From the NCBI GenBank assembly GCA_011390165.1, contig JAABSV010000004.1, positions 1 through 64,000 of the forward strand: a stretch of 64,000 nucleotides of DNA. Direction: 5' to 3'. Within the stretch, counting starts at the first letter, position 1. Each line of letters begins with the position of its first letter. This document shows, piece by piece, positions 28,701 through 36,636 of the stretch. This DNA comes from Desulfobulbaceae bacterium (GTDB taxonomy: Bacteria; Desulfobacterota; Desulfobulbia; Desulfobulbales; Desulfocapsaceae). Made by a program: the position numbers and the translations under genes. The notes beneath the pieces are model-generated. The model searched no databases, was not told where the DNA came from, and worked only from the letters and a program-made list of their open reading frames with translations.

Positions 28701-29073
28701 GGAGACCGGCTACCAGCGCAGCCGGATCCAGGAGGAGTCGATGTACTACGAGGGGTTGAAGCACTCCGGCGCCTACCCGATCATCGGGGTCAACACCTTC
28801 CGTAACCCGGACCTGGATCTAGCCGCCCAAAACGCCACCGTGGAACTGGCCCGGGCCAGCGACGAGGAAAAAGATGGGCAGATCGCCCGCCTGGCCGCTT
28901 TCCAGCAGCGCCATGCCGACGAGAGCCCCGCCGCCCTGGCCCGCCTGAAGGAGGTCGCCCTGCGCGGCGAAAACATCTTTGCCGAACTGCTTGAGACGGT
29001 GCAGTGCTGTAGCCTCGGGCAGATTACCAACGCCCTCTACGAGGTGGGCGGCCAGTACCGGCGGAACATGTAA
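25795..29073 (+). CDS. icmF: Fused isobutyryl-CoA mutase IcmF
   Basis: A 1092-residue fusion with the IcmF order: B12-binding domain (residues 1-150, with the cobalamin motif DGHDAST at about 24), MeaB-like G-protein chaperone (P-loop [16 protein letters not shown] near 204), linker, and a TIM-barrel mutase (about 530-1092). The substrate pocket carries Phe near 582 (TGGVFPLKR) where methylmalonyl-CoA mutase has Tyr, Gln near 739 (QNTCIF) where that enzyme has Arg, and the catalytic His near 777 (SGYHIAEAG). This pattern is diagnostic of isobutyryl-/n-butyryl-CoA mutase activity, with isovaleryl/pivalyl-CoA as a known side reaction. It would feed isobutyrate into the butyrate operon. AAGGAG precedes ATG 25795. 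Confidence 0.95.
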   Translation: MHADIHVYKPKNLVRVITATSLFDGHDASTNIMRRILQDSGVEVIHLAHNRSVQELVDTAIDEDAQAIAMSSYQGGHMEAFKYMIDLLRERGADHIKVFGGGGGVIVADEIKELEAYGVTRIYSPEDGASMGLQGMINHMVELIDFPTLPHHDLQTENLLPTSRMTIAGFITALQLAKANGGGELAELLGSLQPLLERQQPPVIGITGTGGAGKSSLTDEIIVRFLHDIKDIRIAVVSCDPSRRKTGGALLGDRIRMNSIAGSDRVYMRSLATRNSASEISEALPEAITVLKAAGFDLIIAETAGIGQGDSKITELADISLYVMTSEFGAPSQLEKIDMLDYADLIVVNKFEKKGSDDALRDIRKQVQRNRKQWDKGPEEMPVYGTIASKFNDDGVTALYHGIIDQLAAKTGLKLQPQLPRPAEKVPSSKTIVIPGARIRYLSEIALTIRDYHAATAKEAGRIRQWHHLDEACRLLAGQEDPALGAVVEELTKQSRTANETLQPATRADLENWPETVKAYSGDELVYTVRGREIRLPLTSESLSHSRIPKISLPKYSDPADLYTWRRRENLPGYFPYTGGVFPLKRAGEDPTRMFAGEGGPAQTNRRFRLLSENYEAKRLSTAFDSVTLYGWDPALRPDIYGKIGTSGVSICTLDDVKLLYSGFPLCSPTTSVSMTINGPAPIILAMFMNTAIDQQLEALAASTGREADAEERQRVRDEVLGNVRGTVQADILKEDQGQNTCIFSIEFALKMMGDIQEYFIAKKVKNFYSVSVSGYHIAEAGANPITQLALTLSNGFTYVEYYLSRGMAIDDIAPNLSFFFSNGMDPEYTVIGRVARRIWAIAMRERYGASPASQRLKYHIQTSGRSLHSQEIQFNDIRTTLQALCAIYDNCNSLHTNAYDEAITTPSSESVRRALAIQLIINREWGLAKNENPSQGSFIVEDLTDLVEEAVLLEFDRLTERGGVLGAMETGYQRSRIQEESMYYEGLKHSGAYPIIGVNTFRNPDLDLAAQNATVELARASDEEKDGQIARLAAFQQRHADESPAALARLKEVALRGENIFAELLETVQCCSLGQITNALYEVGGQYRRNM

Positions 29074-29087
29074 GGGGCCGCCCCCCC

Positions 29088-29151
29088 GGCGATGGTGCAA
29101 CTGTCGGCCCCGCCGCCGGGCAGGCTCTGAACCATCGCCCGGGAAATTTTT
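29088..29151 (+). terminator. Possible terminator after icmF
   Basis: ggcgatggt (29088-29096) pairs with accatcgcc (29131-29139) around a GC-rich loop, followed by gggaaattttt. A second strong stem (ctggggc 29175-29181 with gccccag 29203-29209) lies downstream. The first is weak as a terminator because the loop is long. Confidence 0.4.
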
Positions 29152-29334
29152 CCGAGCAAGGGCCAGGCCGGTAGCTGGGGCAGTGCGGCGGTAGCCGCTG
29201 CCGCCCCAGGCAATGACCACTGCAGGGCACCGGCAGCCACCGGAAGGCGGGTAGGAAAGTGCACTTCAGCGAAGTCGGATACCGGAGCGGAGTGTGCGAA
29301 AGGAGCGCAGGAACGTTTGAGGGGGAGCACTGAA

Positions 29335-30003
29335 ATGGAGCAGTATCTGCAGCCGACTTTTTTTCTCGATTATACCAACCCGGCGGTAACCGCCTTCGCC
29401 GAGGAGGTCTGTCAGGAAAAGCAAGACCCGACTGCCAGAGCTGTGGCCCTCTACTACGCGGTACGCGACCAAATCCGCTACGACCCCTACGAACTGAACC
29501 ATAGCCGACAGAGTCTCAAGGCCTCGGCGGTGCTGGCCAAGGGGAGCGGCTACTGCGTGGCCAAGGCGGTCCTGCTTACCGCCCTCGCCCGCCAGCAGAA
29601 GATTCCCAGCCGCCTCGGTTTCGCCGATGTCACCAACCACCTCTCCACCCCGAGACTGCGGGCGAAGATGGGTACCGACCTCTTCCTCTACCACGGCTAC
29701 AGCGAGTTTCTCCTGGAAGGACGCTGGCTGAAGACCACTCCGGCCTTCAATTTCTCGCTCTGTGCGCGATTCGGGGTACGACCACTGGAGTTTGACGGCA
29801 CGGCCGACTCAATTTTCCACGAGTTCGACCAGCATGGCCGGCGGCACATGGAGTACCTTCGCGACCACGGCCACTTCGACGATCTCCCCTACGAGCTCCT
29901 CTTTACCGCCTACCGCCGGCACTACCCGACTTTCTTTGCCGACGAGGCCGACTCGGGTGAGACTGATACCTTCGCGGCAGACGGCAGCCAGCCGGCACCC
30001 TGA
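29335..30003 (+). CDS. Transglutaminase-like cysteine-protease-fold protein
   Basis: About 222 residues of the transglutaminase-like superfamily. The segment SGYCVAKAVLLTALARQQ holds the likely catalytic Cys, with LYHGYSEFLLEGRWLKTTPA supplying the His and the downstream acidic residue. There is no signal peptide, so it is probably cytoplasmic. The reaction is not predictable; relatives are proteases, amidases or non-enzymatic. It follows icmF on the same strand after a 260-bp spacer. ATG 29335 (MEQYLQ) follows GGGGGAG. The tail after residue 200 is acidic and poorly conserved. Confidence 0.8.
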   Translation: MEQYLQPTFFLDYTNPAVTAFAEEVCQEKQDPTARAVALYYAVRDQIRYDPYELNHSRQSLKASAVLAKGSGYCVAKAVLLTALARQQKIPSRLGFADVTNHLSTPRLRAKMGTDLFLYHGYSEFLLEGRWLKTTPAFNFSLCARFGVRPLEFDGTADSIFHEFDQHGRRHMEYLRDHGHFDDLPYELLFTAYRRHYPTFFADEADSGETDTFAADGSQPAP

Positions 30004-30068
30004 CGGGGAGGCCTCGCCCGGCTCGGGCTGAAACTTCTTCCCTCTGCCCGGGGCAGACAGCCGGTGGT

Positions 30069-31220
30069 TCACACCACCCCGGCCCGGTACAACTCGTCGA
30101 TCTCGGCCTCCGGATAGCCCAGCTCCGCCAGAACCTCGCGGGTGGCGTGGGCAAACTCGCCGGGGGCACTGCGGATGCCACCCGGCGTGCCATGCAGCTT
30201 CACCGGCACCCCGAAGGCGAGCCGACCACTGCCGGCCGGCTCGTCCGGGTAGGGGCAGACCATCTCCCGCTCGGCAAAGAGGGGATCGGTCAGCACATCC
30301 TCAAGGCGCTGGACCCCGGTGAAACAGACCTCCCGCCCGCCAAGAAGCTCTTCCCAGTAGGCCAGGGGCCGGCTGGCAAAGAGTCGGCGAAGACGGTCGA
30401 TCACCTCCTCCCGTCGCCCCTCGTCGTACTGCAGGGGGATCAGCTCCTCCTCTTCCAGGGCCCGGCAGAGATTCTCCCAGAAGCGCCGCTCCACCGCACC
30501 GATGGTCAGGTGGCGTCCGTCGGCGGTCTGGTAGCTGTTGTAACAGGCATAACGATGGCTGAGCAGGCCGTCTCCCCGGCGCGGGGACTCGCCCCGCCGG
30601 CCGGCGAGAAAGCCGGGCAGGGTGAGCAGACCCAGCACCCCGTCGGTCATCGAGATATCGATATACTGGCCCTGGCCACTCTTTTCCCGGGCGTAGAGGG
30701 CAAGAAGGATGCCCACTGCGGCGTTGTAGCTGCCACCGGCGACGTCGGCCACCTGAACGCCGGGGATGGTCGGGCCGCTGTGCTGGTCCCCGCACAGATC
30801 GAGCACCCCGGCCCGGCTGAGATAGTTGACATCGTGGCCGACACGGTCGCGCAGGGGGCCATGCTGGCCATAGCCGCTGATCGAACAGTAGATCAGCCGC
30901 TGGTTGCGCCGGGAGAGGGTCTGGTAATCGACCCCGAGCCGCTCCACCACCCCGGGTCGGAACCCCTCCAGCACCACATCGGCCTGGTCGGCCAGCCGGT
31001 TGAAGATCGCAAGGCCGCGGGGATCCTTGAGGTTGAGGGAAATGTGCCTTTTGTTGCGGTTCAGATCGCTGAAAAAAAGGTCGTCCCCCTGAAAGCGGCG
31101 ATCCTCGATGGCCACCACCTCCGCCCCGTGGTCGGCCAGCATCATCGAACAGTACGGTCCCGGCAACATCCGGGAGAGGTCAACCACCCGTATTCCGGTC
31201 AAGGCGCCCTGTGCCAGCAT
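30069..31220 (-). CDS. Class III (CaiB/BaiF) CoA-transferase
   Basis: About 383 residues of the family III CoA-transferase / alpha-methylacyl-CoA racemase superfamily. It begins with GIRVVDLSRMLPGPYCSMML, has DVVLEGFRPGVVERLG and LIYCSISGYGQHGP, and carries the Asp of the DISMTDGVLGLL segment, the likely catalytic residue. It moves CoA between carboxylic acids or racemises 2-methylacyl-CoA; I cannot tell which. Racemisation would suit branched acyl-CoA metabolism next to IcmF. ATG 31220 has GGAGG upstream. It lies downstream of cobA on the same strand. Confidence 0.88.
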   Translation of the reverse strand: MLAQGALTGIRVVDLSRMLPGPYCSMMLADHGAEVVAIEDRRFQGDDLFFSDLNRNKRHISLNLKDPRGLAIFNRLADQADVVLEGFRPGVVERLGVDYQTLSRRNQRLIYCSISGYGQHGPLRDRVGHDVNYLSRAGVLDLCGDQHSGPTIPGVQVADVAGGSYNAAVGILLALYAREKSGQGQYIDISMTDGVLGLLTLPGFLAGRRGESPRRGDGLLSHRYACYNSYQTADGRHLTIGAVERRFWENLCRALEEEELIPLQYDEGRREEVIDRLRRLFASRPLAYWEELLGGREVCFTGVQRLEDVLTDPLFAEREMVCPYPDEPAGSGRLAFGVPVKLHGTPGGIRSAPGEFAHATREVLAELGYPEAEIDELYRAGVV

Positions 31221-31302
31221 GCTCGTCCTCCTTTTTACCCACCTCTTTGGCAACCAGCCAGTGGCCGCCCCTGCCCCTTTCCATGCCACCTGGCGAGAGT
31301 GT

Positions 31303-31824
31303 TCAGAATTCGATCCCCTGCTGGGCCTTGATCCCCTGTTCGTAGCCGTGCTTGACCGACTCCATGGACGTGACGGTATCGGCTATTTCAATCAGTCTGG
31401 GATGGGCCTGTCGACCGGTGATAATCACCGACAGGCGGGGCGGCCGGCCAGCCAGCAGCCTGACAATCTCCTCCACATCAAGAAAATCGTAGAGCGGCAG
31501 GTAGGTGATCTCGTCGAGGATGAGCAGATCGTACTGGTCACCGGCGACAAGCTTTTCGGCCAGGGCAAAGCCCTCCCGGGCCGCCTGCCGGTCCTCGTCG
31601 ATCTTCTCCTTAATAAAGACAAAGCCCCGGCCGCAGATGAACCAGTCAAGGCCCGGAGTCTTCTCGGCCATCAGCCTCTCCCCGTACCGCCCCTGCCCTT
31701 TAAGGAACTGGAGAACACAGACCTTCTGGCCGTGCCCGAGGGCGCGAAAGGCGGTCCCCAGGGCCGCCGTGGTCTTTCCCTTGCCGTTACCGGTTATGAC
31801 AAGTATCCTGCCCTGCAAGCTCAT
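31303..31824 (-). CDS. cobA: Cob(I)yrinic acid a,c-diamide adenosyltransferase
   Basis: About 173 residues of the CobA/CobO/BtuR family. The P-loop ITGNGKGKTTAALGTAFRA is at the N-terminus, LLILDEITYLPLY is the Walker B region, and VIITGRQAHPRLIEIADTVT is a family hallmark. It adenosylates corrinoids with ATP to give adenosylcobalamin, the cofactor of both mutases in this window. The start at ATG 31824 (MSLQGRIL) has GGAGG at the right distance. No riboswitch is visible upstream; 31825-32099 shows nothing recognisable. Confidence 0.95.
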   Translation of the reverse strand: MSLQGRILVITGNGKGKTTAALGTAFRALGHGQKVCVLQFLKGQGRYGERLMAEKTPGLDWFICGRGFVFIKEKIDEDRQAAREGFALAEKLVAGDQYDLLILDEITYLPLYDFLDVEEIVRLLAGRPPRLSVIITGRQAHPRLIEIADTVTSMESVKHGYEQGIKAQQGIEF

Positions 31825-32099
31825 CCATACCTCCATCCACGTAGATCAATCGCCCCAGCCACCATGAGTCTGCCCGGGATCTACCCGGCGACTCGGCAAG
31901 CATACTCCATCAGTCGGGTATCGCCCAGCTTTTCCTTTCCTGCCTGGGAAAATGGCAGGGTACAACAACTCCCTCTTGTGCTCCGACCGCCGGCGCGGTA
32001 GTAAGAGACCATCTTTGCCGTCAACGCCGCTGCCACCCGGGACAACCGGGCAGTGTGCCACGGTCGGCAACCACTTTACTTGGCAGGAACCGAAGCATT

Positions 32100-33167
32100 A
32101 TGGCATTTCGCGTTGCACTGAACGGCTACGGCCGCATCGGCCAGTCAATTCTCCGGGCCCTCTACGCCATGGAGCGGCCACGGCCCTTTCAGATCGTCGC
32201 CATCAACGAACTGGCCGACAGCCAGACCCTCTGTTACCTTACCCGTTACGACACAACCCATGGCCGGTTTCCCCTGCCGGTCAGCTGCCGAGAAGACCGA
32301 TTGGAGGTTGACGGCGATCAGCTCCACCTGCTCCAGCAGCCGGACCCGGAGGCCATTGACTGGGAAAGGTTCAACCTCGACCTGGTCTTCGACTGTTCCG
32401 GCGCCTTCTGCGACCGGCGCACCGCCGAAAGCCACCTGCGGCGCGGCGCAGGGCGGCTGCTCGTCTCCCACCCCTCCATCGCCGATGTCGACGCCACCAT
32501 CGTCTACGGCTACAACCACCAGCTCATCCAACCGGAGATGCGGCTCATCTCGAACGCCTCCTGTACCACCAACTGCCTTGTACCGATCCTCGATATCCTC
32601 CACCGCCATCTGGGTATTGAATATGGAGTGACCACCACTATCCACTCGGCAATGAACGACCAGCCGGTGATCGACTGCTGCCGGCAGAACAGATCCGGTA
32701 ACCCGGCCGGGCAGGCCGGCCTCCGCCTCGCCCGCAGCGCCCTGCAGTCGATGGTGCCGGTGGAGACCGGTCTGGCCCGGGGAATAGACCGGTTGATGCC
32801 GGAGTTGGCCGGCCGTTTTGCCTCCCTCCATGTCCGGGTGCCGACCACCAACGTCTCGTTGATGGATTTGTCGCTCACCGTTGCCACCGCCACCACCGCC
32901 ACGGCGGTCAACCGAATCCTGGCGAGCGAGGCCGAAGGCCGCTTACGGGGCCTTCTTGGCTATACCGAGGAACCGCTCGCCTCCATCGACTTCAACGGCG
33001 ACCCCCGCTCGGCCATCGTCGACGGTAGCCAGACCAGGGTCTGTGGCGGCAAGCTGGTGAAGCTGCTCTGCTGGTTTGATAACGAATGGGGCTTTGCCCA
33101 CCGCATGCTGGATGTGGCCAGTCACTGGCTGCAGCTCGGCCTTGGCGAAAGCCGCACCGCAACTTGA
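32100..33167 (+). CDS. epd: Erythrose-4-phosphate dehydrogenase-like member of the GAPDH family
   Basis: About 355 residues. The NAD-binding start is VALNGYGRIGQSILRALYAM, the catalytic Cys is in SNASCTTNCLVP and the His in TTIHSAMNDQPVID. Stretches such as AINELADSQTLCYLTRYDTT, PLASIDFNGDPRSAIVDGSQ and WFDNEWGFAHRMLD match E. coli Epd, as recalled, more closely than glycolytic GAPDH. It would oxidise erythrose-4-phosphate (vitamin B6 route) or glyceraldehyde-3-phosphate. ATG 32100 was chosen to start at the Rossmann fold. It is followed after 11 nt by an unknown gene, probably co-transcribed. Confidence 0.7.
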   Translation: MAFRVALNGYGRIGQSILRALYAMERPRPFQIVAINELADSQTLCYLTRYDTTHGRFPLPVSCREDRLEVDGDQLHLLQQPDPEAIDWERFNLDLVFDCSGAFCDRRTAESHLRRGAGRLLVSHPSIADVDATIVYGYNHQLIQPEMRLISNASCTTNCLVPILDILHRHLGIEYGVTTTIHSAMNDQPVIDCCRQNRSGNPAGQAGLRLARSALQSMVPVETGLARGIDRLMPELAGRFASLHVRVPTTNVSLMDLSLTVATATTATAVNRILASEAEGRLRGLLGYTEEPLASIDFNGDPRSAIVDGSQTRVCGGKLVKLLCWFDNEWGFAHRMLDVASHWLQLGLGESRTAT

Positions 33168-33178
33168 ACGGGGAGAAA

Positions 33179-33844
33179 ATGAACCTTTACACACTCGCAG
33201 CCCGGGCCCGGAAAAGCCGCTGGAATCTTGATGACATCGAATTTCTCTACCAGCCGGACAACTTTGTCGGCAGCTTCAGCAATGCCAGAATGCAGGCCCG
33301 GCACGAGGCGATGCAGCAGGAAAAGGTCGATGCCCTGCTCGCCGCCCTGAGCGACGAGGTGGACCCCCCTAAAGCGATGCGGGTGCTCCACCGCCTCGAC
33401 CAGCTGATATTCTTTACCCACAACCGCCAGGCCTTCGAGGAGCACGGCAGTTTCGAAACTACCCTGCTGGAACTGTACAGCCGGGTCAACACACCCTTTT
33501 CCGCCGGTGGTGACTACCTCTTCTGGCTGGAGCTCTTCCGTCAGGCAGACCCGGTCCGGATGGCGGCGGCAGGTTCCCCCTTTCCGGAGGGCCGGAGCAC
33601 CGTCTACCGTGGCTCGGTCATTGGCAGCCGCAAGGGGTTCAGCTGGACCCCGAGCCGAAAGGAGACCACCTGGATACTCGAACGCTGGCGAAACAAGGAA
33701 GAAGGTGGGGGAACCGTCTATGCCCTGGAGATCGGCCCCGCCGAGGTCCTGGTCTATCTTCGTCAGGGGCGGCGCGACGAGGTGATTCTCCGCCCGGAAG
33801 TGGCCGTGAAGGAACCTGGGCGGGAGGTGGAAGAACTGCAGTAA
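33179..33844 (+). CDS. Unknown protein with possible ADP-ribosyltransferase-like C-terminus
   Basis: A 221-residue protein with no signal peptide. Residues 1-135 look helical with no known domain. Residues 140-205 read TVYRGSVIGSRKGFSWTPSR (Arg144, Ser155-Trp-Thr157), then TTWILERW, and end in VLVYLRQGRRDEVIL (Glu201). The order Arg ... SWT ... Glu, with an aromatic-rich helix between, resembles the R-S-E layout of small ADP-ribosyltransferase-fold proteins seen in phages and bacteria. This is pattern recognition only. GGGGAG precedes ATG 33179, 11 nt after the dehydrogenase stop, so both share an operon. No antitoxin-like partner is adjacent. Confidence 0.55.
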   Translation: MNLYTLAARARKSRWNLDDIEFLYQPDNFVGSFSNARMQARHEAMQQEKVDALLAALSDEVDPPKAMRVLHRLDQLIFFTHNRQAFEEHGSFETTLLELYSRVNTPFSAGGDYLFWLELFRQADPVRMAAAGSPFPEGRSTVYRGSVIGSRKGFSWTPSRKETTWILERWRNKEEGGGTVYALEIGPAEVLVYLRQGRRDEVILRPEVAVKEPGREVEELQ

Positions 33845-33904
33845 ACGGATGCCGCCTTTCTCACCCCCGGGTCGGCAGGAATACCGGTGTGGCGCGGCAG
33901 CTGA

Positions 33905-35134
33905 TCAAGGCAGACGGGTGATCTGGTCGGGGTACGTCCCCAGGGTCACCAGCCCGTCGTCGCTGACCAGATGGGTGTTTTCGATCCCCACCACACCCCG
34001 GCCGGGAAAGACCACCTTCGGTTCGATGGCAATGATCATCCCGGCGGCCAGGGGAAGCCGTTGTCCCTTGGCGATAAAGGGGTACTCATCCAGTTCCAGG
34101 CCGATACCGTGGCCGGTAAAGCGGACTCTTTTCCTGTCGTGGCCCATGAAGTGGCGGCCATAGCCCAGCTCTGCCACCGCCGCCAGCATGTACTCATAGA
34201 GATCACCGCTCACCACTCCCGGTCTGGCCTCTTTTTTCACCAGCTCCTGGATGTGGAGCATCGCCTGATGTGCCGCCTGCAACTCGTCGGCGACCGGGCC
34301 GAGGGAAAAGATCCTGGTGTGGTCACTCAGGTAGCCATCGAGGGCAAAGACGTAGTCCACCAGTACCGGTTCGTTCCGACCGATCTTCCGGAAGCCGGCC
34401 CCCTGGCTGACCACGCCGCTCACTCCCTCACCGCCGGTGGGCGAGGAGTGGTAGCTGGAGACGGCGGCGGCCGGGCCGGCCATCAGATGGCCGAAAAAGA
34501 GCTCGCCACCCCACAGCCGCATCCGGACGATACCCTGATGGCCGAGACTGCGCGCATACCCTTCCAGCTCACTGGAGAGGAGGATCTCACTCTTGCCGGC
34601 AACCAGCAACTCAGCAGCCCTGGCAGCAACCTTATCGGAGAGGGCTGCCGCCGCCTTGATCCTGGCGATCTCAAAATTTGACTTCACCGCCCGGATTAGT
34701 CGGATCTGCTCGGCAATGTCGACGATGGTGCAGCCGGCAAAGAGTTTTTGGTATTGAAAGAAGTGGCTGGTGGGCAGGACATCCAGTTCCATGCCCAGCT
34801 CTGCTACCGGCGGATAGCCATACTCGGCCAGTTTGCCGGCGATATCCCGGGTGCCGTTGACCTCGACCACCTCGGGCAGAGGCGATTCCCTCCGGGCCCG
34901 GGCAAAATCCCTGAAGATGAGAAGCAGCGGTTGACCAGCCGCCGGCACATAGAGCCAGCCCTGCTGGAAGGTGCCGCTGAAGTAGTAGAGATCGGTCTTC
35001 TGGACGATGAGGGCAGCCCCAATCCCTTCCGTCTGCAGGGCCTGCTGCAGCCGTCTCAGCCGTCCATCCAGTTCCTCGGCCGCTCCGCCGACTGGGCCGG
35101 CATTGCCGACTACTGCTGAGCCCTTACCCTCCAT
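33905..35134 (-). CDS. M24-family metallopeptidase homologue, copy 2
   Basis: About 409 residues and strongly similar to the copy at 18559-19758 along the whole length (shared LIVQKTDL, LEGYARSLGHQGIVRMRLWG, VDYVFALDGYLSDHTRIFSL, FTGHGIGLELDE). All five metal ligands (Asp, Asp, His, Glu, Glu) are present in the same motifs. It ends the minus-strand mutase operon. ATG 35134 overlaps the end of meaB by 11 nt and has AAAGGAGGG. The upstream in-frame ATG at 35188 lies within meaB and is less likely. Its job in a mutase operon is unknown. Confidence 0.9.
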   Translation of the reverse strand: MEGKGSAVVGNAGPVGGAAEELDGRLRRLQQALQTEGIGAALIVQKTDLYYFSGTFQQGWLYVPAAGQPLLLIFRDFARARRESPLPEVVEVNGTRDIAGKLAEYGYPPVAELGMELDVLPTSHFFQYQKLFAGCTIVDIAEQIRLIRAVKSNFEIARIKAAAALSDKVAARAAELLVAGKSEILLSSELEGYARSLGHQGIVRMRLWGGELFFGHLMAGPAAAVSSYHSSPTGGEGVSGVVSQGAGFRKIGRNEPVLVDYVFALDGYLSDHTRIFSLGPVADELQAAHQAMLHIQELVKKEARPGVVSGDLYEYMLAAVAELGYGRHFMGHDRKRVRFTGHGIGLELDEYPFIAKGQRLPLAAGMIIAIEPKVVFPGRGVVGIENTHLVSDDGLVTLGTYPDQITRLP

Positions 35135-36176
35135 TTTCCCTCCTTTGGCCACTATCCGCTTCCGCTCCGACCACCGCCGAAAAATCACGGATCACCCCGC
35201 CTGCCTCGAGCAGAGCAGCGGGGAAAACACGACCTACCAGCTGCCGGGCGATCCGCTGCGGTTCCCGGTGTTGCCGGCGCATCTTGCCGGCAAATTGGGC
35301 AAAGGCCTCGTTGTCGGGGATTTTCTCGGCGGCAATCCTCTCCATCTCTTCCCGTATCGCCTTGCGCAGATCACTGACGTACTGGAGATCCCTTCTCTTC
35401 TCGAAGGCGGCAGTCTGGTGCAGATAGCGCCGGTGGTCGGCAAGCCCGGCATAGAGCTGGTCAACACCGGCATCACGGTCGGCCGAGGTAGAGAGCACCG
35501 GTGGGTGCCAGGGGAGGCCTCCGGCAACCTGTTCCTTCCTCTCCAGCATCCGTTCGATGACCAGGCGCATATCGTCTGCCCCCGGCCGGTCAGCCTTATT
35601 GATCACAAAGAGATCGGCGATCTCGACCAGCCCGGACTTCATCGCCTGGATGGTATCCCCCGACTCCGGGGTCAAGACCACCACCACCGTGTCGGTGGCC
35701 ATGAGGATATCCAGTTCCGACTGGCCAACCCCCACCGTCTCGATGAGAATCACCTGCCGACCACTGGCAGCCAGCACCCAGGAGGCCTCCCGGCTCTTTC
35801 GCGAAAGCCCGCCCAGCACCCTGCCGGCACTCATGCTGCGGAAAAAACAGTCGCCACGATCCTTCTGGAACTGCATGCGAACCCGGTCGCCAAGCAGAGC
35901 GCCACCGGTGAAGGGGCTGCTCGGGTCGACGGCAATCACCGCCACCGACAGCTGGTCGCCAACAAAACGAGCAACCAGCTTGTCCACCAGCGTGCTCTTG
36001 CCGGCACCGGGGGGACCGGTGATACCGATGTAGAGAGCCTCGTCGGCATGGGGGTAGACCCTCTCACGTATCGCCCCGGAATCGGGATGGTCCCGTTCAA
36101 GCATGGAGATCAGCCTGGCAACCGCCGGTTTTTTCCCGGCCAGCGCCTCGGCTAAAAGGGTATCGAGTTCGCTCAT
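35124..36176 (-). CDS. meaB: MeaB-type mutase-associated GTPase chaperone
   Basis: A 350-residue G3E-type GTPase. P-loop GITGPPGAGKSTLVDKL near residue 54, [32 protein letters not shown], and the NKADRPGAD base-specificity loop are all visible. It gates and protects an adenosylcobalamin mutase, presumably the one encoded immediately upstream (small subunit 36196, large subunit 36637). The C-terminal dimerisation segment is present, ending in a short Gly/Glu tail that overlaps the next gene. Confidence 0.96.
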   Translation of the reverse strand: MSELDTLLAEALAGKKPAVARLISMLERDHPDSGAIRERVYPHADEALYIGITGPPGAGKSTLVDKLVARFVGDQLSVAVIAVDPSSPFTGGALLGDRVRMQFQKDRGDCFFRSMSAGRVLGGLSRKSREASWVLAASGRQVILIETVGVGQSELDILMATDTVVVVLTPESGDTIQAMKSGLVEIADLFVINKADRPGADDMRLVIERMLERKEQVAGGLPWHPPVLSTSADRDAGVDQLYAGLADHRRYLHQTAAFEKRRDLQYVSDLRKAIREEMERIAAEKIPDNEAFAQFAGKMRRQHREPQRIARQLVGRVFPAALLEAGGVIRDFSAVVGAEADSGQRRENGG

Positions 36177-36195
36177 CGCCTCTCTCCTGCTCTTA

Positions 36196-36594
36196 CTATC
36201 CTTGTACGCACTCTTTCATCGCCTGGACGATGCTCTCCATTGGGGTATCCGGCAGAAAGACCCTGTACACCCCGTGTTCCTGCACGAGTTTACGGGCATC
36301 GGCGGGGGCCATTACCCCCCCCATGAAGACCTTCATATTTTCCATCCCTCTCTCCCGAAGCAGCCGCACCACCTTCGGCCCGAGGGTCATGTGGGCACCG
36401 CCGAGAGAACTGATACCGACGATGTCGGCATCCTCCTCGATGGCCGCTTCGACGATCTGTTCGGGGAACTGATTGCCCAGATAGATCACATCCATCCCGG
36501 CCTCTTTCAAAAACTGACTGACCAGATAGACCCCCCGCCAGTGGATATCAAGGCCCAGTTTGGCCATCACGACACGTATCTTTCTCTCCATCAT
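36196..36594 (-). CDS. B12-binding small subunit of an acyl-CoA mutase
   Basis: A 132-residue stand-alone cobalamin-binding domain. The DxHxxG motif reads DIHWRG at residues 16-21 with His18 as the cobalt ligand, followed by DADIVGISSLGGAHM and KVFMGGVMAPADARKL, the rest of the base-off/His-on nucleotide-loop pocket. It should pair with the 565-residue large subunit encoded 42 nt upstream. The large/small split resembles isobutyryl- and 2-hydroxyisobutyryl-CoA mutases more than the usual single-chain or heterodimeric methylmalonyl-CoA mutases. Confidence 0.93.
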   Translation of the reverse strand: MMERKIRVVMAKLGLDIHWRGVYLVSQFLKEAGMDVIYLGNQFPEQIVEAAIEEDADIVGISSLGGAHMTLGPKVVRLLRERGMENMKVFMGGVMAPADARKLVQEHGVYRVFLPDTPMESIVQAMKECVQG

Positions 36595-36636
36595 CTCACC
36601 TCTCTCCTCTTTACCCTTGATGGCAACCTGTACCCT

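Noticed and set aside
25771-28764. Nearly 1000-codon open frame on the minus strand opposite icmF
   Set aside because: It mirrors the codons of icmF, which has clear catalytic motifs; the antisense protein is low in complexity and has no family.
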